A stretch of DNA of 64,000 nucleotides from Microbacteriaceae bacterium VKM Ac-2854. Lineage in GTDB: Bacteria; Actinomycetota; Actinomycetes; Actinomycetales; Microbacteriaceae. The DNA is taken from contig JABMLH010000003.1 of NCBI GenBank assembly GCA_013205085.1, forward strand, positions 558,001-622,000. Reading direction: 5' to 3'. The notes beneath the pieces were generated by a model. It was not told the origin of the DNA. It made no database searches and was given only the letters and a program-made list of their open reading frames with translations. Made by a program: the position numbers and the translations under genes. Shown piece by piece: positions 15,560 to 25,133 of this stretch. Each line of letters opens with the position of its first letter. Positions within the stretch are counted from its first letter, which is position 1.

Positions 15560-16465
15560 GTGCCTCCCGCCGATGTCCCAGCCGCCGATGCCTCCGCCGC
15601 CCTTGCCGCCGCCGTCGTCGGTTGGTACCGCGAGAACGCGCGCGAGCTGCCGTGGCGGGAGGACGGTTTCACCGCGTGGGGAACCCTCGTCAGCGAATTC
15701 ATGCTGCAGCAGACCCCGGTCTCCCGGGTGATCCCGCGACTCCAGGAGTGGCTGAAGCGGTGGCCGACGCCCGCGGCGCTGGCCGCAGTCCCCTCCGGCG
15801 AGGCCGTTCGCGCGTGGCAATCGCTCGGTTATCCGCGCCGAGCGCTCCGGCTGCACGCCTGCGCCGTCGCGATCACCGAGCGGCACGGCGGAGTGGTGCC
15901 GGAATCCGTCGACGACCTGCTCGCACTCCCGGGCATCGGTGACTACACGGCGCGGGCGGTGGCTGTCTTCGCCTACGGTCACCGGCATCCGGTCGTCGAC
16001 ACGAACATCCGCCGGGTGATCGCGCGCGCGGTCGAGGGCGACGGAGAACCCGGGCCGCCCGGCAAGCGCGACCTGGCGGCCATGTCGGCGCTGCTGCCCG
16101 ACGAGCTGCCGGCGGCCGCGGCGTTCAACGCCGGGATGATGGAACTCGGGGCGATCGTCTGCACCGCTCGGTCGCCGAAGTGCGCCGTCTGTCCGCTCGT
16201 CGACGCCTGCGCCTGGCGCACGGCGGGGTACCCGTCCTACGACGGTCCGCGCAAAGCGACCCAGAAGAAGTACGAGGGCTCGGATCGCCAGGTGCGCGGG
16301 CTGATCATGGCCGAGCTGCGCGCCGCGCACGGCCCGGTCTCGCGCGGCGAGATCGACTCGCTCTGGGCGGATGCACCGCAGCGCGAGCGATCGCTGGCCG
16401 GCCTCGTGCGCGACGGCCTGGCCGTCGGGGACGACGCGTCGGGGTATCTGCTGCCGGTCGGCTGA
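15560..16465 (+). CDS. mutY: A/G-specific adenine DNA glycosylase
   Basis: 301 residues. MutY removes adenine mispaired with 8-oxoguanine in the base-excision pathway. The catalytic Glu is in VSEFMLQQT (residue 46), the helix-hairpin-helix is LPGIGDYTARAV, and the catalytic Asp is in VVDTNIRRV (about 147). The 4Fe-4S ligands are spaced C-x6-C-x2-C-x5-C in CTARSPKCAVCPLVDAC. The C-terminal MutT-like domain is short, as in mycobacterial MutY. GTG at 15560 is preferred because it lies 7 nt after TACGCT; an in-frame GTG at 15554 is the alternative. Confidence 0.93.
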   Translation: MPPADVPAADASAALAAAVVGWYRENARELPWREDGFTAWGTLVSEFMLQQTPVSRVIPRLQEWLKRWPTPAALAAVPSGEAVRAWQSLGYPRRALRLHACAVAITERHGGVVPESVDDLLALPGIGDYTARAVAVFAYGHRHPVVDTNIRRVIARAVEGDGEPGPPGKRDLAAMSALLPDELPAAAAFNAGMMELGAIVCTARSPKCAVCPLVDACAWRTAGYPSYDGPRKATQKKYEGSDRQVRGLIMAELRAAHGPVSRGEIDSLWADAPQRERSLAGLVRDGLAVGDDASGYLLPVG

Positions 16466-16614
16466 GTGCGTTGTACAGGATGACGGGTGAGATGGATCGC
16501 CACCCGCGCGCCTGGTGCAGAGTTCCGCACGAATCCGCGGACCGGACTCGCCTGAGCACGGGTGCCGTCTCGCCTCACCCGCGATCTTGTACATGCCGGA
16601 GGTCGGACCCCGGC

Positions 16615-16620
16615 TAGCGT
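16615..16620 (+). promoter_or_regulatory. TAGCGT -10 element, leaderless start of RNB gene
   Basis: TAGCGT is followed by GGACCGG (7 nt) and the GTG at 16628. Two TTGTACA heptamers lie upstream at about 16471 and 16587 in an otherwise featureless 160-bp gap. Confidence 0.5.
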
Positions 16621-16627
16621 GGACCGG

Positions 16628-18049
16628 GTGACCACCCGCCGCCTCCGCGTCCCCTCCCCCGACACCGCCGTCGAGGACGCCCTCGCCGCCGTCCGCGCGA
16701 AGCACGACCTCACGGCCGATTTCCCGCCGGAGGTCGAGGCCGAGGCGCTGCGGGCTGCTTCCGCGCCGGATGAGTCCCCGCGGGTCGACCTCACCGAGCT
16801 GCCGTTCGTCACGATCGACCCGCCCGGCTCGCTCGACCTCGATCAGGCGGTCCTGATCACCGAGGAGAACGGTACGACCCTCGTGCGGTACGCGATCGCC
16901 GATGTGCCGTCGTTCGTCGAGCCCGGTGGCGCGCTGGACGCCGAGACCCGCCGCCGCGGGCAGACGATCTACCTGCCGGACGGACGCATCCCGCTGCACC
17001 CGCCCGTACTGTCCGAGGCGGCGGCATCGCTGCTGCCGGGCGACCCACGCCGCGCCTTCGTCTGGACCTTCGAGCTCGATGCCACCGGCGAGCCGCAGCG
17101 CACCACTCTGCAACGCGCCCTCGTCACCAGCGTCGCGCGACTGGACTACGCCGGGGTGCAGGCATCGTTCGACGCGGGTGACCCGCATCCGTCGATCGCG
17201 CTGCTGCAGCGCGTCGGGGAGCAGCGGATCGCGCTCGAGGCCGCGCGGGGTGGCGCCAGCCTCACGCTGCCGGAGGAGGAGATCGTTCGCGACGACGACG
17301 GCTACCGCGTCGAACGGCGCGCGCCGCTCGCGGTCGAGGGCTGGAACGCCCAGATCTCGCTGATGACCGGAATGGCCGCTGCCCGGATCATGCTCGACGC
17401 GAACATCGGGATCTTGCGCACGATGCCACCCGCGGACGCCGACGCTGTCGCCGCGTTCCGGCGCAAGACCGAGACCCTGGGTCATCCCTGGCCGGAGGAA
17501 CAGGGCTACGGCGATTACCTGCGCGGCCTCGACACCGCGGATCCGGCGCACCTGGCGATCATGTACGCCGCGGCCTCGTTGTTCCGCGGCGCCGGCTACA
17601 CCGCATTCGACGGCGAGGCGCCGGACTCCCCCGTCCAAGCCGCGATCGCAGCGCCGTACGCCCACACCACGGCGCCGCTGCGTCGACTGGTGGACCGATT
17701 CGTGCTCGCCCTCTGCGCGGCGCTGGCGAACGGGGAGGAACCGCCGCGGTGGGTCCGGGATGCTCTGCCGGAGCTGCCCGCGAGCATGGCGGCGAGCGAT
17801 CGGCTGGCCGGCAGCGTCGAACGCCTGACCCAGGCGATCATCGAGGCGGCGGTTCTCCGCTCCCGTATCGGCGAGAGCTTCGATGGGATCGTCGTCTCCG
17901 GATCGAGCAAGCGCTCCAGCGTGCAACTGCTCGAGCCGGAACTCACCGTCGACGTCGCCGCCCGCCTCGACATCGGCTCCCGGGTGCGCCTGCGCCTCGA
18001 CGCGGTCGACGTCGCGGCGGGCACCACGAGCTTCGCCGTCGCCGACTGA
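16628..18049 (+). CDS. RNB-domain 3'-5' exoribonuclease
   Basis: 473 residues, a short RNase II/R-family protein that would degrade single-stranded RNA processively. The RNB signature region is TIDPPGSLDLDQAV. Of the four catalytic aspartates of RNase II the first three are present and the fourth is Gln (DLDQ), a form I recall from other actinobacterial members. The later HTTAPLRRLVDRF corresponds to the conserved YxHxTSPIRRYxDL block. The cold-shock and S1 RNA-binding domains of RNase R are reduced or absent, in line with the length. GTG at 16628 is chosen over an upstream in-frame ATG (16562) because of the TAGCGT-N7-GTG context. Confidence 0.85.
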   Translation: MTTRRLRVPSPDTAVEDALAAVRAKHDLTADFPPEVEAEALRAASAPDESPRVDLTELPFVTIDPPGSLDLDQAVLITEENGTTLVRYAIADVPSFVEPGGALDAETRRRGQTIYLPDGRIPLHPPVLSEAAASLLPGDPRRAFVWTFELDATGEPQRTTLQRALVTSVARLDYAGVQASFDAGDPHPSIALLQRVGEQRIALEAARGGASLTLPEEEIVRDDDGYRVERRAPLAVEGWNAQISLMTGMAAARIMLDANIGILRTMPPADADAVAAFRRKTETLGHPWPEEQGYGDYLRGLDTADPAHLAIMYAAASLFRGAGYTAFDGEAPDSPVQAAIAAPYAHTTAPLRRLVDRFVLALCAALANGEEPPRWVRDALPELPASMAASDRLAGSVERLTQAIIEAAVLRSRIGESFDGIVVSGSSKRSSVQLLEPELTVDVAARLDIGSRVRLRLDAVDVAAGTTSFAVAD

Positions 18050-18060
18050 TTCGAGCCGCC

Positions 18061-18121
18061 GCTGGTTGAGCCTGCCGAAACCCACCGTGTGAAAGAAGTG
18101 GTTTCGGCAAGCTCAACCAGC
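18061..18121. repeat. GCTGGTTGAGC palindromic intergenic repeat
   Basis: A 22-nt arm starting GCTGGTTGAGCCTGCC at 18061 pairs with 18100-18121 with a single mismatch and a 17-nt loop. It sits between the convergent RNB and rbfA stop codons. Palindromes containing GGTTGAG and CGAAACC are, to my knowledge, widespread between genes of Microbacteriaceae. It may serve as a two-way terminator. Confidence 0.75.
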
Positions 18122-18138
18122 GACGAGGCGAGGTGCGA

Positions 18139-18576
18139 CTACTCCTCGTCGTCGAGCTCGCGCGGCTTGACGTACGGGTCCGCCTCGCCGGCGTAGTTCG
18201 CCGTCGACGCGAGGCTCTGCACCTGGCTGTCCTGGTTGCGTGCCTGCGCGAGCAGGTCCTCGATGTGCTTCGCGTTCTCGGGGATCGCGTCGAGGATGAA
18301 CTCGAGCGAGGGCGTGAGTCGCGAGGTGATGTTCTTGCCCACCTCGGTGCGCAGCATCCCGGTCGCCGCCTTGAGGGCTGCGGCCGAGTCGGCGCGCTCC
18401 TCGTCGGTGCCGTAGACCGTGTAGAACACGGAGGCGTGCTGCAGGTCGCCCGTGACCTGAACGTCGGTGATGGTCACGAAGCCCAGCCGCGGGTCGCGGA
18501 TACCGCGCTCCAGCCGCTTGGCCACGATGACCTTGATCCTGTCCGCGAGCTTCCTCGCGCGTGCCGGATCCGCCAT
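18139..18576 (-). CDS. rbfA: 30S ribosome-binding factor A
   Basis: 145 residues. RbfA is a KH-like factor needed for late 30S subunit maturation and cold adaptation. Recognisable strands are ARARKLADRIKVIVAKRLE, DPRLGFVTITDVQVTGDL and ASVFYTVYG, followed by the helix and C-terminal SLEFILD. It has an acidic tail (PRELDDEE). The ATG at 18576 has AAGGAGG nine bases upstream. It is the last gene of the nusA-ylxR-infB-rbfA unit on the minus strand, 83 bp after infB. Confidence 0.95.
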   Translation of the reverse strand: MADPARARKLADRIKVIVAKRLERGIRDPRLGFVTITDVQVTGDLQHASVFYTVYGTDEERADSAAALKAATGMLRTEVGKNITSRLTPSLEFILDAIPENAKHIEDLLAQARNQDSQVQSLASTANYAGEADPYVKPRELDDEE

Positions 18577-18659
18577 GGTCCAACCTCCTTCTGATAACCG
18601 TGTGTTAAAGGCCGAAGGGCCCTCGGATGGTGGAACCACCCGAGGACCCGAGGTCAGGA

Positions 18660-21548
18660 TCAGCCTCGCGGCTTCTCCTTCATCTCAATGGTCTCGATCT
18701 CGTCGCCGACCTGGATGTCGTTGAACTTGCCCAGACCGATACCGGCCTCGAAGTCCGTGCGCACCTCGGTGACGTCGTCCTTGAAGCGACGCAGCGACTC
18801 GATGGCGAGGTTGTCGCCGACCACCACGCCGTCGCGGATGACCCGCGCCTTGGCGTTCCTGGTGATCGTGCCGGAGCGGACGATGACACCCGCGATGTTG
18901 CCGAACTTGGAAGAACGGAACACCTCGCGGATCTCGGCCACACCCGACTGGACTTCCTCGTACTCGGGCTTGAGCATGCCCTTGAGCGAGTTCTCGATCT
19001 CCTCGATCGCGTTGTAGATGACCGAGTAGAACCGGACATCCACACCCTCGCGGGCGGCACGCTCGCGCGCCTTCGGGTCGGGGCGGACGTTGAAGCCCAC
19101 GATGATCGCGTTGTCGATCGTCGCGAGGTTGACGTCCGACTCGGTGATCGCACCGACACCGCGGTGGATGATCCGCAGCTGCACCGAATCGTCGACCTCG
19201 ATCTTGACGAGCGACTCCTCCAGAGCCTCGACGGCACCGGACACGTCGCCCTTGATGATGAGGTTGAGCGACTCGACCTTGCCCTCTTCGAGAGCACGGG
19301 TGAAGTCTTCCAGCGAGATGCGCTTGCGGGCCTTGGCCAGCAGGGCGTTGCGCTGAGCGGCTTCACGCTTCTCGGCGATCTGACGAGCGGTGCGGTCCTC
19401 CTCGGTGACGAGGAAGGTGTCGCCGGCGCGGGGCACGGACGAGAGTCCCTGCACCTGGACCGGACGCGAGGGCAGAGCCTCGAGCACGGCGTTGCCGTTC
19501 TCGTCCGCCATCGCACGGACGCGGCCGTAAGCCGTACCCGCGACGATCGCATCGCCGACGCGCAGCGTTCCCGACTGGATGAGCACGGTCGCGACTGCAC
19601 CACGCCCCTTGTCGAGCTTCGCCTCGATCGCGACGCCGCGAGCCTCCTTGTCGGGGTTCGCGCGCAGGTCCAGACCCGCATCCGCGGTGAGCAGCACGGC
19701 GTCCAGGAGGTCCTGGATACCCGTGTTGGCCCGAGCCGACACGTCGACGAACATCACGTCTCCGCCGTACTCCTCGGCGACCAGACCGAACTCGGTCAGC
19801 TGCTGGCGCACCTTGGCCGGGTTGGCGTCGGGCTTGTCCACCTTGTTCACCGCGACCACGATCGGCACGTTGGCCGCCTGGGCGTGGTTCAGGGCCTCGA
19901 TGGTCTGCGGCATGATGCCGTCGTCCGCCGCGACCACGAGGATCGCGATGTCGGTGACCTGGGCACCACGAGCACGCATGGCGGTGAACGCCTCGTGACC
20001 CGGGGTGTCGATGAAGGTGATCGGACGCTCGATGCCCTCGTGCTCCGCGACGACCTGGTACGCACCGATGTGCTGGGTGATGCCACCCGCCTCACCGGCC
20101 ACGACGTTGGCGTTACGGATCGCGTCGAGCAGTCGAGTCTTACCGTGGTCGACGTGACCCATAACGGTGACGACCGGCGGGCGAGCCTGCAGGTCTTCAT
20201 CCGTCTCGTCGTCGAGCTCCTGCTCGAGGTCGAGACCGAAGCCCTCGAGGAGCTCCTTGTCCTCGTCCTCGGGCGAGACGACCTGGATCTTGAAGCCCAG
20301 CTCGGCGCCGAGCACCTCGAAGGTGGCCTCGTCCAACGACTCCGTGGCGGTCGCCATCTCGCCGAGGGCGAAGAGGACGGTCACCAGGTTGCCGGGGGGC
20401 ACCGGCACGCCGGTCAGGTTCTCGATCTTGTCGGCGAAGTCCGAGATCGACGCGCCGCGGCGCAGACGGATCGGAGTCTTGCCGTCGCCGCGGGGTACGT
20501 TCACGCCGCCGAGCGACGGGGCTTCCCTGAGCTCGAACTCCTGACGCTTCGTACGCTTCGACTTGCGGGCCTTGCTCTTGCCGCCACCGCGACCGAACGC
20601 ACCGGCGGTACCACCACCGGGGCCACGGCCACGACCGCCGCCGCCACCGGGACGGGGCGCGAAGCCACCGCCGGCACCGGGAGCGCCGCCACCGGGACGC
20701 TGGAAGCCACCGGCGCCGGGGCGTCCGGCACCACCGGCACCGCCGGGACGACCGGCGCCACCGGCACCGGGCCGCTGACCGAATCCGGCCGGGCGCTGGC
20801 CCATGCCGGGTCCACCCGGACGCGGAGCGCCGGGACGGGGTGCGGCCGGGCGCGGGATGTTGCCCGGGGTCGGGCGCGAGCCCATACCCTGCGAGGACGC
20901 GAACGGGTTGTTTCCCGGACGCGGCGCCGCGGGACGCTGGCCCATGCCCTGGTTGCTGGCGAAGGGGTTGTTGCCGGGGCGCGGTGCGCCGGGGCGACCG
21001 GCTCCACCGGAGGTGCCGCCGGGACGCGGGGTGTCGCGAGCCGGCGCCGGACGCGGGGCGTTCGGGCGCGGCGACGCGGCACCGGGGGTCGCCGAAGCGG
21101 CCGGCTTCTCCGCGGCGGGCTCGGGCGCGGGGGCTGCAGCAGCAGCGGCCGCCTCGCGGGCCTTCTGCTCCTCGGCCTTGGCAGCGGCCTGAGCCTTCTG
21201 CGCGGCCTGAGCCGCGGCCTGACGCTCGGCGACCGTCATCGGCGGAGCCGGGACGGGGGCGGCCGGACGTGCGGGGCCGGGCACCGGAGCGGATCCGGGA
21301 GTCGGCGCCGCGGTCGGGCGGGCCACCGGCGGGCGCGGGGCGGCCGGACGCGCAGGAGCCGAGGACGACGGCGCGGACGCCGTGGATCCCTCGGACTGCA
21401 ACGCCTGGCGCAGCTTGCGCGCGACGGGGGGTTCGATGCTGGAGGACGGTCCCTTGACGAACTCGCCCAGTTCTTTCAGTTTCGCAAGTGCGACCTTGCT
21501 GTCGACACCGAGCTCAGCTGCGATCTCGTGTACGCGTGGTTTTGCCAC
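18660..21548 (-). CDS. infB: translation initiation factor IF-2
   Basis: 962 residues, the GTPase that places initiator tRNA on the 30S subunit. The N-terminal IF2_N helix bundle is [20 protein letters not shown]. It is followed by a Pro/Ala- then Gly/Arg/Pro-rich disordered stretch of about 300 residues containing near-repeats of [14 protein letters not shown]. The G domain has [14 protein letters not shown] (about 463), DTPGHEAF and NKVDKP, and domains II-IV follow. The GTG start has AGGAG five bases upstream. The long low-complexity linker is normal for actinobacterial IF-2. Confidence 0.97.
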   Translation of the reverse strand: MAKPRVHEIAAELGVDSKVALAKLKELGEFVKGPSSSIEPPVARKLRQALQSEGSTASAPSSSAPARPAAPRPPVARPTAAPTPGSAPVPGPARPAAPVPAPPMTVAERQAAAQAAQKAQAAAKAEEQKAREAAAAAAAPAPEPAAEKPAASATPGAASPRPNAPRPAPARDTPRPGGTSGGAGRPGAPRPGNNPFASNQGMGQRPAAPRPGNNPFASSQGMGSRPTPGNIPRPAAPRPGAPRPGGPGMGQRPAGFGQRPGAGGAGRPGGAGGAGRPGAGGFQRPGGGAPGAGGGFAPRPGGGGGRGRGPGGGTAGAFGRGGGKSKARKSKRTKRQEFELREAPSLGGVNVPRGDGKTPIRLRRGASISDFADKIENLTGVPVPPGNLVTVLFALGEMATATESLDEATFEVLGAELGFKIQVVSPEDEDKELLEGFGLDLEQELDDETDEDLQARPPVVTVMGHVDHGKTRLLDAIRNANVVAGEAGGITQHIGAYQVVAEHEGIERPITFIDTPGHEAFTAMRARGAQVTDIAILVVAADDGIMPQTIEALNHAQAANVPIVVAVNKVDKPDANPAKVRQQLTEFGLVAEEYGGDVMFVDVSARANTGIQDLLDAVLLTADAGLDLRANPDKEARGVAIEAKLDKGRGAVATVLIQSGTLRVGDAIVAGTAYGRVRAMADENGNAVLEALPSRPVQVQGLSSVPRAGDTFLVTEEDRTARQIAEKREAAQRNALLAKARKRISLEDFTRALEEGKVESLNLIIKGDVSGAVEALEESLVKIEVDDSVQLRIIHRGVGAITESDVNLATIDNAIIVGFNVRPDPKARERAAREGVDVRFYSVIYNAIEEIENSLKGMLKPEYEEVQSGVAEIREVFRSSKFGNIAGVIVRSGTITRNAKARVIRDGVVVGDNLAIESLRRFKDDVTEVRTDFEAGIGLGKFNDIQVGDEIETIEMKEKPRG

Positions 21549-21641
21549 TTTTCTCCTGTCTTGGGCCTGCGCCCAAGACGGGGCAGGCCATTACAAACGG
21601 ACGGGTCTCATTTCGAGCCGCTCATCAGTCGATGCTCATGA

Positions 21642-21956
21642 TCAGTTCACGGGCCGTTCTGCCTGTTCTCTCTTCATCGCTTCCTCCGGGTGAGGAATCG
21701 AAGCTGTCAGATCGCGTGTCACGTACTGCTCGACCCGGTGTGTGTCCAGAGCCTCGCGACTCCGGAACGCCCGGCCGAATGCGCGGCGCTTGACCGCGAG
21801 TTCGTAACACTCGTGCGAATCGTGCAGCCACGCTCCCCGACCCTCCATCACGGCGCGCGGATCGACCACGACTTCGTTCTGGGGGGAGACGAGCCTCAAC
21901 AGGGAGGCCCGCGGGGTGCGGAGACGGCAACCAATGCACGTTCTAACCGCGTCCAC
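21642..21956 (-). CDS. ylxR: YlxR/RNase-P-modulator family protein
   Basis: 104 residues, a YlxR (DUF448) protein; homologues bind RNA and have been implicated in nucleoid or RNase P regulation. The diagnostic start is VRTCIGCRLR (Cys7, Cys10), then LLRLV and GRGAWLH. GTG at 21956 is chosen: it gives the family's usual N-terminus with GGGAG upstream, whereas a TTG at 21989 would add 11 atypical residues. It lies between nusA and infB, its standard position. Confidence 0.9.
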   Translation of the reverse strand: MDAVRTCIGCRLRTPRASLLRLVSPQNEVVVDPRAVMEGRGAWLHDSHECYELAVKRRAFGRAFRSREALDTHRVEQYVTRDLTASIPHPEEAMKREQAERPVN

Positions 21957-22014
21957 TGTACTCCCTATCGTCGGGGTCCGCCCAGCCAACGCGCTGAGCG
22001 AACCACAAGCCTTC

Positions 22015-23037
22015 CTATTCGTCGTCCATCACCGAGTCGGGCTGGATGTCGATCTTGGCGCCCGTGAGCTTGGCGGCGAGGCGGGCGTTCTGGCCCTCCT
22101 TGCCGATCGCGAGCGAGAGCTGGTAGTCCGGCACCAGGGCGCGGACGGCCTTGAGGCTCTGGTCGATCACGAAGGCGCTGGTCACCTTGGCGGGCGACAG
22201 GGCGTTCGCGACGAAGGTCGGCAGGTCGGGCGAGTAGTCGACGATGTCGATCTTCTCGTTGTTCAGCTCGGCGGTGACGGCCCGGACGCGCTGACCCAGC
22301 TCGCCGATGCAGGCACCCTTCGCGTTCACACCGGGCTCGGTCGCGCGCACCGCGATCTTGGTGCGGTGTCCGGCCTCGCGGGCGAGGGAGACGATCTCGA
22401 CGACTCCCGACGCGATCTCCGGCACCTCGAGCGCGAAGAGCTTGCGGACGAGGGCCGGGTGCGTGCGCGAGACCTGGACCGAGGGGCCCTTCGTGCCGCG
22501 GCTGACGCTGGTGACGTAGACGCGGATGCGGCGGCCGTGCGAGTAGTCCTCGCCGGGCACCTGCTCCTCGGGAGCGAGGATCGCCTCGATCGAACCCAGG
22601 TCGACGTGGATCATCCGCGGGTTGGGGCCCTGCTGGATGATGCCGGCGACGATGTCGCCCTCGCGGCCCTTGAACTCGCCGAGCACGTGCTCGTCGGCGA
22701 TGTCGCGCAGGCGCTGGTTGATGACCTGCTTCGCGGCGAACGCAGCGATGCGGCCGAAGTCGCTCGGCGAATCCTCGGCCTCGCCGATCACGTTGCCTTC
22801 GTCGTCGTACTCGGGGACGAACACCGAGACATGGCCGGTCTTGCGATCCAGGTGCACCCGGGCATCGGTCGCCGGGAAGGGCGTCTTGTCGCGTTCGGCC
22901 TTCTCGGCCGCGTCGGTCTGGCCGACGTGCTTGAGGTAGGCGGTCAGGATCGCCTGCTCGATGATCTGCACCAGCTCGTCGAACGGGATCTCTCGCTCGC
23001 GCTCCATGAGTCGCAATACGCTCAGGTCGATTTCCAC
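22015..23037 (-). CDS. nusA: transcription termination/antitermination factor NusA
   Basis: 340 residues, the actinobacterial form without the C-terminal acidic repeats. The N-terminal RNA-polymerase-binding helices (LRLMEREREIPFDELVQIIEQ) precede an S1 domain (GEFKGREGDIVAGIIQQG) and two KH domains (ACIGELGQRVRAV, LSLAIGKEGQNARLAAKLTG). GTG at 23037 has TGGAGG seven bases upstream; a nearby upstream ATG lacks one. The usual 5' neighbour rimP is not present: the gap to proS holds only palindromic repeats. Confidence 0.95.
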   Translation of the reverse strand: MEIDLSVLRLMEREREIPFDELVQIIEQAILTAYLKHVGQTDAAEKAERDKTPFPATDARVHLDRKTGHVSVFVPEYDDEGNVIGEAEDSPSDFGRIAAFAAKQVINQRLRDIADEHVLGEFKGREGDIVAGIIQQGPNPRMIHVDLGSIEAILAPEEQVPGEDYSHGRRIRVYVTSVSRGTKGPSVQVSRTHPALVRKLFALEVPEIASGVVEIVSLAREAGHRTKIAVRATEPGVNAKGACIGELGQRVRAVTAELNNEKIDIVDYSPDLPTFVANALSPAKVTSAFVIDQSLKAVRALVPDYQLSLAIGKEGQNARLAAKLTGAKIDIQPDSVMDDE

Positions 23038-23172
23038 GGGCAAGCCTCCAGTATTCACTTTGATGCCGCGGCGGTGGCCGCGGCGCAGTTCTCGTGCGGG
23101 CGCTCACACACCCGGCTTCAGCCCTCTAGATTACCCGAACTCCCGAGCATCACCCCTCACGCTCAGGCGCGA

Positions 23173-23226
23173 GGGGTTGTCACTCCGTCCCGCGAGCGCC
23201 AGCGAGTGGGACGGAGTGACAACCCC
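23173..23226. repeat. 19-bp perfect palindrome between nusA and proS
   Basis: GGGGTTGTCACTCCGTCCC (23173-23191) pairs perfectly with 23208-23226 around a 16-nt loop. A third arm with one mismatch occurs at 23292-23311, ending next to the proS stop codon. A shorter GCGACGC/GCGTCGT hairpin lies between them. The block fills the 276-bp nusA-proS gap and could terminate proS transcription. Confidence 0.75.
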
Positions 23227-23313
23227 GAGTGCCGGTTGCACCCCACGCGACGCGCGAAGCGTCGTCGCGAGAACGGCACGCCCTCCGCGCCGTGGGACGC
23301 AGTGACAACCCAT

Positions 23314-25077
23314 TTACACCAGGCGGTCGACGACCTCGGCCACCGGCACCTGGGTGCGCTCGCCGGAGCGGCGATCCCAGAGTTCGACGATGCCCTCCGC
23401 GGCACCGCGTCCGGCGATCACGATCTGCGGCACGCCGATCAGCTCGGCGTCGCCGAACTTGACGCCGGGCGAGACCTTGGGCCGGTCGTCCAGCAGCACG
23501 TCCTTGCCGGCGGCCTCGAGAGCGGCGGCGATCGCCTCCGCGGTCTCCAGCGCGATCGCATCCTTCCCCGTCGCGATCACGTGCACGTCGTACGGCGCCA
23601 CGTTCTCGGGCCAGATCAGGCCCTTCGCGTCGTGGTTCGCCTCGGCGATGATCGCCAGGATGCGGGTCACGCCGATGCCGTAGGACCCCATGGTCACCGT
23701 GACGAGCTTGCCGTTCTCGTCCAGCACCTTCAGGCCCAGCGCCTCCGCGTACTTGCGGCCGAGCTGGAAGACGTGGCCGATCTCCATACCGCGCGCGGTC
23801 TCGATCGGCCCGGAGCCGTCGGGAGCGGGGTCGCCGGCGCGCACCTCGGCGGCCTCGACGAAACCGTCGGCGACGAAATCGCGTCCGGCGGTGAGGTCCA
23901 GCACGTGGTAGCCGGTGACGTTCGCGCCGGTGATCCACTGCGTGCCGTCGACGACCCGCGGGTCGAGCAGGAAGCGGATGCCCGTGACCGACTTCTCGCC
24001 GAGCACGGCGCCGTCCTCGCTCCAGGGCCCGATGTAGCCCTTGACCAGGCCCGGGTGCTTGGCGAAATCCTCCTCGGTCGCGGCCTCGACCTCGGCGGGG
24101 GCGAAGGCCACCTCGACGCGCTTGAGGTCGACGTCGCGGTCGCCGGGCAGGCCGATCACGACGAGCTCGCGGCTGCCGTCGAGCTGGGTCAGGGCGAGCA
24201 CCACGTTCTTCAGCGTGTCCGCCGCGGTCCAGGCGCGGCCGTCCGCGCGGGGCTGCTCGGCGTTGGCGAGGTCCACCAGCGTGGCGATGGTGGGCGTGTT
24301 CGGCGACGGGAAGACCGTCGCTGCTCCGAGCCCGTCCAGCGGCAGGGCGGCGGGCACCTGGGTGCGGTAGGCCTCGACGTTCGCCGCGTAGCCGCCGGCG
24401 GAGCGCACGAAGGTGTCCTCACCGACGGGGGTGGGGTGCAGGAACTCCTCCGAGCGGGAGCCGCCCATCGCACCGGCGTCGGCCTGCACGATCACGTACT
24501 CGAGGCCGAGGCGCGCGAAGATCCGCTCGTAGGCGTCGCGCTGCAGCTGATAGCTGGCGTCCAGCCCGGCGTCGGAGACGTCGAAGGAGTACGCGTCCTT
24601 CATCGTGAACTCGCGGCCGCGCAGGAGGCCGGCCCGGGGGCGCGCCTCGTCGCGGTACTTGTCCTGGATCTGGTAGATCGAGAGCGGCAGGTCCTTGTAG
24701 GACGAGTACAGATCCTTCACCAGAAGGGTGAAGAACTCCTCGTGGGTCGGCGCGAGCATGTAGTCCGCGTCCTTGCGGTCCTTCAGCCGGAACACGCCGT
24801 CGCCGTATTCCGTCCACCGGCCGGAGACCTCGTAGGGCTCGCGGGGCAGCAGCGCCGGGAAGTGCACCTCCTGCGCGCCGATGCCGTCCATCTCCGAGCG
24901 GATGATCGCCTCGATGCGCCGCCGCACGCGCAGCCCCAGCGGCAGCCAGGCGAACACGCCCGGCGCCTGCCGACGGATGTACCCCGCGCGGACCAGGAGC
25001 CGGTGGCTGGCCACCTCGGCGTCGGAGGGATCCTCGCGGAGGGTGCGGACGAACAGCTTCGACAGACGGGTAACCAC
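23314..25077 (-). CDS. proS: prolyl-tRNA synthetase (bacterial type)
   Basis: 587 residues, class II aminoacyl-tRNA synthetase of the long bacterial type. Motif 1 region, motif 2 ([22 protein letters not shown] is its core area) and motif 3 ([16 protein letters not shown]) are present. An inserted editing domain that clears Ala-tRNA(Pro) occupies about residues 220-400, and an anticodon-binding domain is at the C-terminus. GTG at 25077 starts [15 protein letters not shown], the usual N-terminus. TAGACT lies 8 nt before it, so the message has almost no leader. It normally follows ispG directly; here a secreted-protein gene intervenes. Confidence 0.96.
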   Translation of the reverse strand: MVTRLSKLFVRTLREDPSDAEVASHRLLVRAGYIRRQAPGVFAWLPLGLRVRRRIEAIIRSEMDGIGAQEVHFPALLPREPYEVSGRWTEYGDGVFRLKDRKDADYMLAPTHEEFFTLLVKDLYSSYKDLPLSIYQIQDKYRDEARPRAGLLRGREFTMKDAYSFDVSDAGLDASYQLQRDAYERIFARLGLEYVIVQADAGAMGGSRSEEFLHPTPVGEDTFVRSAGGYAANVEAYRTQVPAALPLDGLGAATVFPSPNTPTIATLVDLANAEQPRADGRAWTAADTLKNVVLALTQLDGSRELVVIGLPGDRDVDLKRVEVAFAPAEVEAATEEDFAKHPGLVKGYIGPWSEDGAVLGEKSVTGIRFLLDPRVVDGTQWITGANVTGYHVLDLTAGRDFVADGFVEAAEVRAGDPAPDGSGPIETARGMEIGHVFQLGRKYAEALGLKVLDENGKLVTVTMGSYGIGVTRILAIIAEANHDAKGLIWPENVAPYDVHVIATGKDAIALETAEAIAAALEAAGKDVLLDDRPKVSPGVKFGDAELIGVPQIVIAGRGAAEGIVELWDRRSGERTQVPVAEVVDRLV

Positions 25078-25133
25078 GAGGAGAGAGTCTACTGTCGCGT
25101 CCGAGGGCTGACGGTTCGACCGCGTAGAGACGC

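Noticed and set aside
16562-16627. Upstream ATG for the RNB gene, adding 22 residues
   Set aside because: The added residues are unlike family N-termini and the GTG at 16628 has the TAnnnT-N7 context.
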